NCBI GenBank assembly: GCA_903929485.1
Contig: CAIYUY010000330.1
Coordinates: 1 to 52,193 of the forward strand
Direction of reading: 5' to 3'
Length of the DNA stretch: 52,193 nt
DNA from: an uncultured Desulfuromonadales bacterium
Lineage (GTDB): Bacteria > Desulfobacterota > Desulfuromonadia > Geobacterales > CAIOGM01
The translations under genes and the position numbers were made by a program. This document shows, piece by piece, positions 43,315-51,978 of this stretch. The notes beneath the pieces are model-generated. The model did not search any database. It was not told the DNA's origin and saw only the letters and a program-made list of their open reading frames with translations. The first letter of the stretch is position 1. Each line of letters opens with the position of its first letter.

Positions 43315-43443
43315 GCTCTTCTCCTTACAGTCGGATGTCATTGTCCGCCCCAGGGCGGGACGCCATGCAGATAAGCATGAGGCCGCGATATTCCACGGCC
43401 CCATGCTCGTCAAGCTTACAAATAAGTCAATAATTATGGCAGA

Positions 43444-43818
43444 TTATGCTTTCCACTGACCATGAAGGTTGCAGTATTCCCGTGCGACCACGTCGTCGCC
43501 GGTGATGGGGAAGAACGCCTCCGGGGCATCACCCGGATTGAGGAACTGACGATAGGCCTTACCATCCACCAGAAGCTCTATCCACTGGATATAGTGCTTC
43601 TCTTCCATGGGATGAGCGACACTCCCGACCTTCACCAGAATGCCTGCCTCGCATTTCTCGATAACCGGCAGATGCTTTTCCTTGGCGGCATCCACGGTAT
43701 TCTCCACCAACAGCGTCATCTCCTGACCGCAGCAGCTCAGGGTGCCGCCGCCGGTCTGAAGGGTTTCAACGATGTTTCCGCAGAGTTCGCATTTGTAAAC
43801 TTCCAGTTGAATAGCCAT
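43444..43818 (-). CDS. dfx: Desulfoferrodoxin (superoxide reductase)
   Basis: Protein of 124 residues. Center I has [11 protein letters not shown] and LSCCGQEM (four Cys). Center II has [14 protein letters not shown] and CNLHGQW (four His and one Cys). This is the 2Fe superoxide reductase that reduces superoxide to peroxide without making O2. It lies next to rubrerythrin, a peroxide reductase, which makes a pair for oxygen protection in anaerobes. Confidence 0.95.
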   Translation of the reverse strand: MAIQLEVYKCELCGNIVETLQTGGGTLSCCGQEMTLLVENTVDAAKEKHLPVIEKCEAGILVKVGSVAHPMEEKHYIQWIELLVDGKAYRQFLNPGDAPEAFFPITGDDVVAREYCNLHGQWKA

Positions 43819-43902
43819 GTTTTCATTTCTCCTTAGATAGTTTTGTTATTTTCCCAGTCCCCGGTCCCAGGTCCCGCTTTTACCAGTCCCCGGTCCCCGC
43901 CT

Positions 43903-44475
43903 TTACCAGTTTTCTCCCAGAATTTCGAAATAGGCCTTGGGGTGATGACAGGCGGGGCAGAGCTCCGGAGCATCTGTTCCTTCATGGAGGTAGCCGCAGT
44001 TGAGGCAACGCCAGGTCACCGGCTCGTCCCGCTTGAAGACCTCACCCTTCTCAATGTTAGCCAGGAGGGCAAGGTATCTTTTCTCATGCTGCTGTTCCGC
44101 CACCCCAATGGCGGTGAAAACAGCGGCGATCTTGTCGAACCCTTCTTCCCGGGCAATGGCCGCAAAGGAGGGATACATCTCGGTATACTCGTAGTTCTCG
44201 CCGCCGGCGGCCCGTTTCAGATTTTCGGCGGTGGAACCGATGACGCCGGCGGGAAAGGTCGCCGTTATGGTGGCGTCCCCCCCTTCCAGAAACTTATAGA
44301 GACGCTTGGCGTGCTCTCGCTCCTGATTGGCGGTCTCTTCAAAGATGAGCGAAATCTGGACAAGCCCCTCGGTTTTCGCCTTCGCGGCATAATAGGTATA
44401 ACGATTTCGCGCCTGACTCTCGCCGGCAAAAGCAGTCAGGATATTGGTTTCCGTCCGTGTCCCTTTCAGCCCCAT
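43903..44475 (-). CDS. rbr: Rubrerythrin
   Basis: Protein of 190 residues. The N-terminal ferritin-like di-iron domain has ESQARNRYTYYA and EETANQEREHAKRL, with the later EExEH motif VAEQQHEKRY. The C-terminal rubredoxin domain has WRCLNCGYLHEGTDAPELCP and ACHHP (four Cys). It reduces hydrogen peroxide. It lies 84 bp upstream of the superoxide reductase gene. Confidence 0.95.
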   Translation of the reverse strand: MGLKGTRTETNILTAFAGESQARNRYTYYAAKAKTEGLVQISLIFEETANQEREHAKRLYKFLEGGDATITATFPAGVIGSTAENLKRAAGGENYEYTEMYPSFAAIAREEGFDKIAAVFTAIGVAEQQHEKRYLALLANIEKGEVFKRDEPVTWRCLNCGYLHEGTDAPELCPACHHPKAYFEILGENW

Positions 44476-44540
44476 GGCAGACTCCTCCCCGTGATAATTT
44501 TGTGCAGGCTAACAGAAGCAGCGTCTTCGTGCAAGCATCT

Positions 44541-44834
44541 TTATGACGCCAGCTCTTCCATCTCAATTTCCCGCGAGAGTTCCCGGAGAAGCAGCTCCGC
44601 TTCCTCTTCACGGCCGGCAGGAGAGCGGATCTCCACAACTCCCCCCCGCGGATCAACGCTGCTGACGGTCCCCACACCGTCATAGGCTTCAAAGATAAAG
44701 TGAAGATACCAGATATCCTTCCGGTTAAGCCGGAAGGTACGAACCGACATGTCACGATGAGGGGGCGCTCCTGTCTGCATTTTCTGGAAAATAGCACGAG
44801 CCTTGTGATATAACAAGGACGGGATTCGGTTCAT
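44541..44834 (-). CDS. DUF4911 protein
   Basis: From the ATG at 44834 it has 97 residues. FRLNRKDIWYLHFIFEAYDG and VGTVSSVDPRGGVVEI match DUF4911, a small family of unknown function often found in Geobacter-like genomes. A second ATG four bases upstream is out of frame. It starts divergently from the PilZ gene, with 29 bp between. Confidence 0.8.
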   Translation of the reverse strand: MNRIPSLLYHKARAIFQKMQTGAPPHRDMSVRTFRLNRKDIWYLHFIFEAYDGVGTVSSVDPRGGVVEIRSPAGREEEAELLLRELSREIEMEELAS

Positions 44835-44863
44835 GTCATTTTTTTCCCCTCCCGAGGTCATAC

Positions 44864-46885
44864 ATGAGAACCATCGACGACGCCGCCACCTCAACCGACA
44901 AGCGAAAAACGGTCACGCGACGTTTTATCGTCAACAAGCTGAATTATATCAATTTTCAGGATCGCACCATACAGATAAACCTTAAGCACACCAAATACGA
45001 AAACAGCGTCACCCTTCAAGCGCACCCCCTCCCCTGCAGCGGAGAAATCCTTCACTGCACCTGGAGCGACTCCGCCGAACCGGGGAATCTCCTAAAGAAC
45101 CACTCTTTTCTGAATTTGCTGATTCCCGATGACCAGAAGCTCTATCTGGTGACGCCTAAACTCGTCACGCTGGACGAATCGGGGATAACTCTACAGTTAC
45201 CGGAAAGCGGCTGTGAAGCCTTTTTCAGGAAAGCGTACCGTCATCCCTGTGTCGGCATAGCGATCCGGTTCATCCAGAACAGTATCGTCTTTACCGGGGT
45301 CCTCGCCGATTTCAACCCCCTCTCCTTTCGGGTAACAGTTGATCTCTCCCCCGGCCAGACCTTTCGGTGGATCGACCCGGAAAGTGACACCACCATCCAC
45401 CTCCTGACGGAAGGCAGGCTCCTCTATTCCGGTGAATGCCGCATCATCAGGCACGATGACGGACAAAACCGTCGAGACTACGTGCTTGAACCAACCAACA
45501 ACAAAAACCGGAGAAGGTTCCTCCCCAAGGAGTATCGCAGTAACCGCCAGGAACTGCTCCCCGCCCCAACCATCGAGTTTCATCATCCCTTTACGGGCAG
45601 GAAGATCAGCCTCAAGGTAATAGACCTCTCCGGGGGGGGATTTTGCGTGGAAGAAAATGAGGGGATGTCTCTACTACTGCCGGGGATGATCATCCCGGAA
45701 ATCGTTATAAACTTCTCCGGCACCTTTCGGATCACCTGTATGGGGCAGATAATCTATCGGAACCCCGTAAAAACCGACAATGAGGAACCTTTCGTCCGGT
45801 GCGGCGCCGCCATTCTTAACATGGATGCCGACGATCATCTGAAACTGTTGTCCCTGCGACAGCAGGCAGCCAACCGGAAATCATATATCGGCGCCTGTGT
45901 GGAAATGGACGCACTCTGGAATTTCTTTTTCGCCTCCGGTTTCATCTATCCGGGGAAATACGCCTATTTCGAGAGCAACAAGGAAGAAATAAAGCAGGTC
46001 TATGAAAAGCTCTACGGCCAAAGTCCCCATATCGCCCGACACTTCATCTACCAGGATCGCGGTGCGATCCTGGGCCACATGGCCATGATCCGTTTTTTCG
46101 AGAACTCCTGGCTTATTCACCATCACGCAGCCAGTAAAGACGAATCCATGCGAGCAGGGGTGGAGGTTTTGAACCAGATAGGCCGGTTCATCAACGATTC
46201 CCACAACCTTCACTCCCTGCACATGGAGTACGTCGTCTGCTATTTCCGGCCCGACAACAAATTTCCGGACCGGATTTTCGGCGGTCTCGCCCGTAATCTC
46301 AAGGCGCCCAAGGAGTGTTCCCTGGACACCTTCGCCTATTTTCACTTCCACCCGGAGGATCAACAGCCGGAAGAGCTCCCCCTCTCCTGGGTCATGGAAC
46401 AGGCGTCCAAAGACGACCTGCGGGAGCTGGAATGCTTTTACCAACACACCTCGGATGGGCTGATGCTGGAAGCCCTGGATCTGAAAACCGATACGATTGA
46501 CTGCCGAGAACTAGCCATTGAATACGAGAAACTGGGGTTCAAAAAAGAACGGCTCCTTTTCGCACTGAAACAGGAAGGAGAACTCAAGGCCTTCGCCATG
46601 GTCAACATCTCGGACATCGGCCTCAACTTGTCCAACCTGACCAACTGCCCCACCCTCTTGGTTCTGGATGAGGATTTAAACGTAAAGATCCTTTTCTCTT
46701 TTCTATCCTTTATCGCCACCAAGTATGAGGTGAATGAACTCCCGGTACTCCTCTACCCCGCGGCTTGCGCCGCCAACTGCGCTATCTCCACCGAAAAGCT
46801 GTACACGCTCTGGGTCCTGAACATGCAGTATACGGACCATTATTTCAGGTATCTGGAGCATCTTATCAAGCATATTCAACACTAA
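44864..46885 (+). CDS. PilZ-domain protein with an acyltransferase-like C-terminal half
   Basis: Protein of 673 residues. A YcgR-N-like beta part (about 20-200) precedes a PilZ domain: NRRRFLPKEYRSNRQ supplies the arginines and VIDLSGGGFCVEEN the D-x-S-x-x-G motif. So it should bind cyclic-di-GMP. The last ~320 residues do not match a PilZ. They look like a large GNAT/N-acyl-transferase-like fold (QDRGAILGHMAMIRFF, SWLIHHHAASKDESM), but I cannot assign it firmly. It is followed after 22 bp by an HD-GYP gene, implying an operon for c-di-GMP response. It has no signal peptide or membrane segment. Confidence 0.85.
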   Translation: MRTIDDAATSTDKRKTVTRRFIVNKLNYINFQDRTIQINLKHTKYENSVTLQAHPLPCSGEILHCTWSDSAEPGNLLKNHSFLNLLIPDDQKLYLVTPKLVTLDESGITLQLPESGCEAFFRKAYRHPCVGIAIRFIQNSIVFTGVLADFNPLSFRVTVDLSPGQTFRWIDPESDTTIHLLTEGRLLYSGECRIIRHDDGQNRRDYVLEPTNNKNRRRFLPKEYRSNRQELLPAPTIEFHHPFTGRKISLKVIDLSGGGFCVEENEGMSLLLPGMIIPEIVINFSGTFRITCMGQIIYRNPVKTDNEEPFVRCGAAILNMDADDHLKLLSLRQQAANRKSYIGACVEMDALWNFFFASGFIYPGKYAYFESNKEEIKQVYEKLYGQSPHIARHFIYQDRGAILGHMAMIRFFENSWLIHHHAASKDESMRAGVEVLNQIGRFINDSHNLHSLHMEYVVCYFRPDNKFPDRIFGGLARNLKAPKECSLDTFAYFHFHPEDQQPEELPLSWVMEQASKDDLRELECFYQHTSDGLMLEALDLKTDTIDCRELAIEYEKLGFKKERLLFALKQEGELKAFAMVNISDIGLNLSNLTNCPTLLVLDEDLNVKILFSFLSFIATKYEVNELPVLLYPAACAANCAISTEKLYTLWVLNMQYTDHYFRYLEHLIKHIQH

Positions 46886-46907
46886 GAAATCAAGGAGTGA
46901 CGCATTC

Positions 46908-48869
46908 ATGACGTCACCTGAAACGCCGCTGCTTTACAATAGCCGGATAATCGACACCTACATGAAGCTGATCATGAACCGGTACAGCTATGTGAATGTG
47001 GGGGAGTTGTTGAATTTTGCCCGGATGAAACCCTATGAGGTCGCGGACCAAGGGCACTGGTTCACCCAGGATCAGGTAAACCGGTTCTATGAAAAACTGG
47101 TTTCCATGACCAAAAACGAGCATATTGCGCGAGAGGCCGGCCGCTACGCCGCGTCCCCCGACGCCATCGGCGTCATGCGTCAATACATACTGGGAATGGT
47201 CACTCCGGCCACGGTGTATGAACTGATCGGCAAGGCGACCGCCAATTTCACCCGCTCCTGCAAATATGAATCAAAAAAACTCTCCCCCTCCAGCATAGAA
47301 ATAACCGTCACCCCCCATGAAGGGGTAACCGAGCAGCTCTTTCAATGTGAAAACCGACTCGGTTTTTTTGACGCCATCGTGAACATCTATCAGAACAAAT
47401 ATCCCAGCATTGAACATCCCGAATGCATCTTCAGCGGGGGAAAGGTCTGCCGCTACATCATCTCCTGGGAAAACTCCCCCTCCGCCAACTGGTCAACGGT
47501 GAGGAACTGCTCACTTCCCCTGTTACTGCTACTGAACTTAATCCTTGCGATGCTGGGAGAGAGGCATCTGCTGGAGTCGATCTCCCCGCTCTCCCTGGCG
47601 TTGTATCTCTTCCTGGCGCTGGCCACCAAGGAGCGGGAAGCAAAAGAGATGAAGGCAAGTCTAGAAAATACGAGGGATTCCTTCGATAACCTGCTGGAGC
47701 AGATCAAACGGAACTACAACAATGCGCTCATGGCCAATGAGATCGGGAGAGCCATGAGCACCCATACGTCGGTAACGGAGATCCTGACCAGCGTCGCCCT
47801 GATCATGGAGAAACGGCTGGATTTCGATCGCGGCCTCATCTTCCTGGCAAACAGGGAGGGGACCGAACTGGAGCTCCGTTCCGGTTACGGCTACTCGGAG
47901 GAGAAACTCAGTTTAATCCGAAAGGTATCATTCCACCTGGATCGACCGAAGGCGCGGGGCATATTTATCGTATCATTCCGGGATAAAAAGCCGTTCCTCA
48001 TAAATGATCTCAATGACATTGAAGAGACTCTCTCTCCCCGAAGCGTGGAGTTTGCACGGCAGATGGGAAGCCGCTCGTTCATCTGTTGCCCCATCGTCAG
48101 CTCGGACAGATCCCTGGGGATCGTGGCGGTGGATAATGTAAACTCCAAGAGGCCGCTCATCGAGAGCGACATGAGCCTCATCATGGGGATAGCGTCATCC
48201 CTGGGGATAAGTCTCAGGAACGCCGAATATATCGAATCCAGCGTCAGACAGTTCAACTCCATCATCCAGGTCCTGGCGGCCAGCATCGACGCCCGCGACA
48301 CCCTCACCGCCGGTCATTCGGAAAAGGTCACCGAGTATTCCATGGGAATATGCGATGAGCTGGGACTCGCCGGCGACTATCGTAACATGATCCGAGTGGC
48401 GGCGCTCCTCCACGACTACGGCAAGATCGGAGTGCCTGACGCCATCCTGAAAAAACAGGGGTCGCTGACGCCGGAGGAATACGAGGCTGTTAAGGAGCAT
48501 GCGGCCAAATCCAGGGAAATTCTGGAACAGATCAACTTTGAAGGGATCTACCTGAAGATTCCGGAAATTGCGGGAGCTCACCATGAGAAGATCGACGGAA
48601 GCGGTTATCCCCGTGGGCTCAAGGGGGTTGAGATTCCGGTGGGGGCGCAGATCATCTCGGTGGCGGACTATTTCGAGGCCATCACCTCCAAGAGACATTA
48701 CCGCGACCCCATGCCGGTAAAACATGCATTCCAACTCCTTCGAGAACAGGTAGGGGAGCATTTTGACGGGAAATACGTGGAGGCCCTGATAAGCTATCAT
48801 ACCAGAATCTACCCCCCCCCTCTCCGCCAGGATAGCGGGTTGACGGGCGATTACCCCGATGAATGGTGA
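46908..48869 (+). CDS. GAF / HD-GYP domain c-di-GMP phosphodiesterase
   Basis: Protein of 653 residues with AAGGAG upstream. Order: an N-terminal sensory module (about 1-190, with conserved aromatic residues), two close hydrophobic helices (about 205-245) that anchor it in the membrane, a short coiled coil, a GAF domain (about 280-440), and an HD-GYP domain at the C-terminus (about 445-640). The HD motif is HDYGKIGVPD, and the GYP motif HHEKIDGSGYP is complete, so activity is expected. It probably degrades c-di-GMP in response to a ligand. It forms an operon with the PilZ protein. Confidence 0.92.
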   Translation: MTSPETPLLYNSRIIDTYMKLIMNRYSYVNVGELLNFARMKPYEVADQGHWFTQDQVNRFYEKLVSMTKNEHIAREAGRYAASPDAIGVMRQYILGMVTPATVYELIGKATANFTRSCKYESKKLSPSSIEITVTPHEGVTEQLFQCENRLGFFDAIVNIYQNKYPSIEHPECIFSGGKVCRYIISWENSPSANWSTVRNCSLPLLLLLNLILAMLGERHLLESISPLSLALYLFLALATKEREAKEMKASLENTRDSFDNLLEQIKRNYNNALMANEIGRAMSTHTSVTEILTSVALIMEKRLDFDRGLIFLANREGTELELRSGYGYSEEKLSLIRKVSFHLDRPKARGIFIVSFRDKKPFLINDLNDIEETLSPRSVEFARQMGSRSFICCPIVSSDRSLGIVAVDNVNSKRPLIESDMSLIMGIASSLGISLRNAEYIESSVRQFNSIIQVLAASIDARDTLTAGHSEKVTEYSMGICDELGLAGDYRNMIRVAALLHDYGKIGVPDAILKKQGSLTPEEYEAVKEHAAKSREILEQINFEGIYLKIPEIAGAHHEKIDGSGYPRGLKGVEIPVGAQIISVADYFEAITSKRHYRDPMPVKHAFQLLREQVGEHFDGKYVEALISYHTRIYPPPLRQDSGLTGDYPDEW

Positions 48870-49035
48870 AGGGTAAAGGGTGAATAGTGAATGTTGAAGG
48901 TTGAATGCTGAATGGTGAATGGTCAACGACTGTTCCCTGACAGATGATCAGCGGTGTACAGGTAAAAATTCAACATTCAATATTCAACATTGTTGCTGTT
49001 CCCCGGCAGATAATCAGCGGCGTATAGGTAAAACG
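48870..49035. repeat. GGTGAATGGTGAA-type repeats and a tandem duplication of a gene end
   Basis: The 38-bp segment at 48930-48966 (CTGTTCCCTGACAGATGATC...) repeats at 48993-49030 as CTGTTCCCCGGCAGATAATC... The second copy is the end of the methyltransferase coding region. Between them lies an AATTCAACATTCAATATTC-type repeat that supplies the methyltransferase's last residues and stop. Confidence 0.8.
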
Positions 49036-49791
49036 GCGGGGATCGGCAAAAAAATCCTTGAATTCCCCAAAGAATTCATCATAACCGCCGGAATACTCGG
49101 TAAAGGGAAAGCCGGAACGCTTGGCGGCAACTTCAAGCTTTTGGGTCCAGTTATAGGCGTCCACGTCGCTCAGTTCACCGTAAATCAGGTGATGAGGCGC
49201 CATCTCCACGGCGATATTTTCCAGGCCGTTGTCATAAAGGAATGAATAGAGTTTTCTTCCCATATAGGGGTCGAAATCAAAATCACGTTCAACGGTAGCC
49301 ATCAGTTCATTGATGGTACTCTCAAGCCGGGGAGAAAGGCCGTAATGGCTCAGACAATTATAATCCAGGTCGATAAGGCAAAGTATACCGCCAGGGTTCA
49401 GCAACGATGTCAGGTTCTTCACAATGGCGGCAGCGCCACAACGGTGATATTCCAGCAGGAAACGGACCCAGATGAAATCGAAACCACCCAGGTCGACCAA
49501 CGGCAGGGAGATATCCCGGCAGGCGAACTCTATCCCATCGCCTCCGTAGAGCCTACGGGCATGCTCCACTCTCGTTTCCGAGGCGTCCAGCCCCAGAACC
49601 GTACCAAAGGGTTTGACCAGATCAGACAGATAAGACGTCGTTTTTCCTGATCCGCAACCGATATCGGCCAACCGCATCCCCGGCTTCACTCCGGCCCAGA
49701 GCGCCTGCCGGTTAACAGCGGCGCGATCGGTCTTCAAATCAAGGCGACGGGCTTCTTCTTCATGTTCCATGAGATAGCGGTTTTCCGACAT
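48970..49791 (-). CDS. Class I SAM-dependent methyltransferase
   Basis: From the ATG at 49791 it has 273 residues. It carries motif I LADIGCGSGKTTSYLSDL, acidic motif II VLGLDASETRVEHARRL, FACRDISLPLVDLGG, and a later LICLIDLD-like strand. The substrate is not evident. The last ~10 residues (TATMLNIEC) come from a repeat, and just downstream is a second, slightly diverged copy of the preceding coding sequence (FTCTPLIICQGT in place of FTYTPLIICRGT). That suggests a duplication and a replaced 3' end. Confidence 0.85.
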   Translation of the reverse strand: MSENRYLMEHEEEARRLDLKTDRAAVNRQALWAGVKPGMRLADIGCGSGKTTSYLSDLVKPFGTVLGLDASETRVEHARRLYGGDGIEFACRDISLPLVDLGGFDFIWVRFLLEYHRCGAAAIVKNLTSLLNPGGILCLIDLDYNCLSHYGLSPRLESTINELMATVERDFDFDPYMGRKLYSFLYDNGLENIAVEMAPHHLIYGELSDVDAYNWTQKLEVAAKRSGFPFTEYSGGYDEFFGEFKDFFADPRRFTYTPLIICRGTATMLNIEC

Positions 49792-49858
49792 GGCAGGCAC
49801 CTTTCCTGAAAAAAGGGATTTTCTATCACATTCATATCACAACAAAAGGAGATTAACC

Positions 49859-51088
49859 ATGGAACAATCGGTGAATCACTCATTCAGAAACATGCTGCTC
49901 CTGTTTTGCGCGCTGGGAAGTTTCGCTTCCACCGCCCACGGATCGGGGTACGGCGTCTTCACCCAGGGAGCATCGGCACTGGGGCAGGCGGACGCCGTGG
50001 TGGCCCACACTGACGGACCGTCAACGCTTTTCTTCAACCCTGCACTCATGAACAAACTGCCGGGGACCCAAGTGGAAGTCGGTACGACTCTGCTGATTCC
50101 CTACCGCAGCTACACGGCTCCCGACGGCTCCACGGCAAGCACCCGAGATACGGTTTTCACTCCCAGCACCTTTTACCTGACTCACACCTTCAACGACAAA
50201 ATCAGCGCCGGACTGGCCGTATTCAACCCCTTCGGGCTGGGGACCGACTGGGGGAATGATTGGGGAGGGGTCTATGGCGGTCGGTACATCGCAACGAAGT
50301 CGGAACTGACAACCTGGGATATCAACCCGGCGGTTTCATATCGGATACTCCCGGCGCTTTCCATTGCGGCCGGCCTGGATATAGTTCTCCTGGATGCAAC
50401 ATTAGAAAGCAAGCTCGGCACTCTCAACGGAGACGCCGGCCAGAAGTTCAAAGGGAATGGTAACGGCATAGGGTACAATTTCGGCCTTGCGTTGGATTTG
50501 CCCTACGACATCTCTCTTGGCGCTTCGTACCGGAGTCAGGTAACCATCGATCTGGATGGCGATTTTACCGCCGACGTCCTTCCCCAAAGCGTCGGAGGCA
50601 AAACAACGGTGACGCTTCCCCAACAGGTTTGCGCGGGAGTCGCCTACAAACCGACGAATAAAGTGACGCTGGAAGCAGGCATGCGCTGGGAAGATTGGAG
50701 TTCATTCCAACAACTTCGGATACAATTTGCCCCCAACGGATACGGTCTTACCTCCGCCCTCTATCCCCGCCAGTGGAGCAGTACATATGCTTTCAATCTT
50801 GGGGGGAACTACCGGATAAACGACTCATTTTCCATCATGGCAGGTTACCTGCACGGCTGGAACCCCGTGCCTGACAGCACCTTTGAACCTGCAATCCCGG
50901 ATTCCGATACAAACCTTTATACGCTGGGGGGAGAGGCCCGGTTCTCCGGTGTGACGGTAGCCCTGGCGTACGGATACCAAGCGCAGAGTGATCGATACAA
51001 GGGAACGAACCTCTATGACGCGGCCGGTAGCGGAACCTACAAGAGTTACCTCCACCTGGTGGGGGTAAGCCTGGGGTATAAATTTTAA
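49859..51088 (+). CDS. FadL/OmpP1-family outer membrane transport protein
   Basis: From the ATG at 49859 (AAAGGAG upstream) it has 409 residues with a signal peptide (ending near STAHG). It begins SGYGVFTQGASALGQADAVV and FFNPALMNKLPGTQ, the N-terminal hatch region of FadL-type channels. The remainder is beta-barrel-like, ending LHLVGVSLGYKF with a terminal Phe suited to outer-membrane insertion. Members carry hydrophobic compounds (long-chain fatty acids or aromatics). It runs tail-to-tail with the ArnD-like gene, and the stops overlap by 4 bp. Confidence 0.92.
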   Translation: MEQSVNHSFRNMLLLFCALGSFASTAHGSGYGVFTQGASALGQADAVVAHTDGPSTLFFNPALMNKLPGTQVEVGTTLLIPYRSYTAPDGSTASTRDTVFTPSTFYLTHTFNDKISAGLAVFNPFGLGTDWGNDWGGVYGGRYIATKSELTTWDINPAVSYRILPALSIAAGLDIVLLDATLESKLGTLNGDAGQKFKGNGNGIGYNFGLALDLPYDISLGASYRSQVTIDLDGDFTADVLPQSVGGKTTVTLPQQVCAGVAYKPTNKVTLEAGMRWEDWSSFQQLRIQFAPNGYGLTSALYPRQWSSTYAFNLGGNYRINDSFSIMAGYLHGWNPVPDSTFEPAIPDSDTNLYTLGGEARFSGVTVALAYGYQAQSDRYKGTNLYDAAGSGTYKSYLHLVGVSLGYKF

Positions 51089-51978
51089 CTTTCCTGCAGC
51101 GCCACGTACCCTGCCCGCCCCTGGATCTCTCCCATATGCATGGGGGAGTCCGGGGCGTTTTTGCCGAACTCCTCCACCGCTTGGGCCAGAGTCACGAACC
51201 GACACCCCCTTCCTTTCAACCGCTCCAGGAGATCCAAGAAGGTAGCCGCAGTCGCCTTCCCTTCCAGCTCCGCGTGGATGGTCAGGACGTTGAGCCCCGG
51301 CTTGATGAGGGAGAGATAGTGATCGTTCAACGTTTCCAAGGTGATCCCTTGTTCTCCCAGCAGTTCATCGGTGGTGGGAAGGGTTGTGGGGAGCTGCAGG
51401 GTCCGGAATCGCCGCCCTTCCCAGACCGGATAAAACGGCGCGGATCCCCGGCTGTCGCTGCAATAATCCAGCTTCAGGGCATCCTGCTCCTCCAGGGAAG
51501 CGGCGGAGACCGTCCAGCCGGGGGCCGCCACCGTTTTTGTGCCATGACCGAGGATCTCCCGGTAGACGGCGCTCGCCTGTTCCAGTTCCGTGGTTACGGT
51601 GGGCTTAGACATCCGGGGGAGGTAGTCGTGCCACTTCACATGATCCCAGCAGTGGATCCCCACCTCGTGGCCGGCTTCTTCCGTGCTCCGGATAACTTGA
51701 GCGCAGCGAGCCCCGATGAGAGGGGGGGGGAGCAGGGTGCCGTAGAGGAGGGTCCGGAGGCCGTAGACCGAGGGGGCCCGGGTCCGGATCATCTTGGCGA
51801 GAAATCCCTTTTTGGTGAAAATGCGGCGGATCGCCTTGCCGGAGTTGTCCGGTCCCAGGGAGAAGTAGAAGGTGGCGCGGATGCCGAACCGGTCAAAGGT
51901 TCGGAGCAGCGCCGGAACGCCGTCACGGGTCCCCATATAGGTATCCACATCGACTTTAAGAGCAATAACTGGGAGCAT
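51085..51978 (-). CDS. arnD: ArnD-like polysaccharide deacetylase
   Basis: Protein of 297 residues. It opens PVIALKVDVDTYMGTRDGVP with the NodB-type Asp pair. It contains EEAGHEVGIHCWDHVKWHDY, the second metal-binding motif (His, Asp), and AAPGWTVS. This subset is the 4-deoxy-4-formamido-L-arabinose-phosphoundecaprenol deformylase ArnD of lipid A modification. No other arn gene is in the window, so the assignment is by sequence only. Confidence 0.88.
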   Translation of the reverse strand: MLPVIALKVDVDTYMGTRDGVPALLRTFDRFGIRATFYFSLGPDNSGKAIRRIFTKKGFLAKMIRTRAPSVYGLRTLLYGTLLPPPLIGARCAQVIRSTEEAGHEVGIHCWDHVKWHDYLPRMSKPTVTTELEQASAVYREILGHGTKTVAAPGWTVSAASLEEQDALKLDYCSDSRGSAPFYPVWEGRRFRTLQLPTTLPTTDELLGEQGITLETLNDHYLSLIKPGLNVLTIHAELEGKATAATFLDLLERLKGRGCRFVTLAQAVEEFGKNAPDSPMHMGEIQGRAGYVALQES

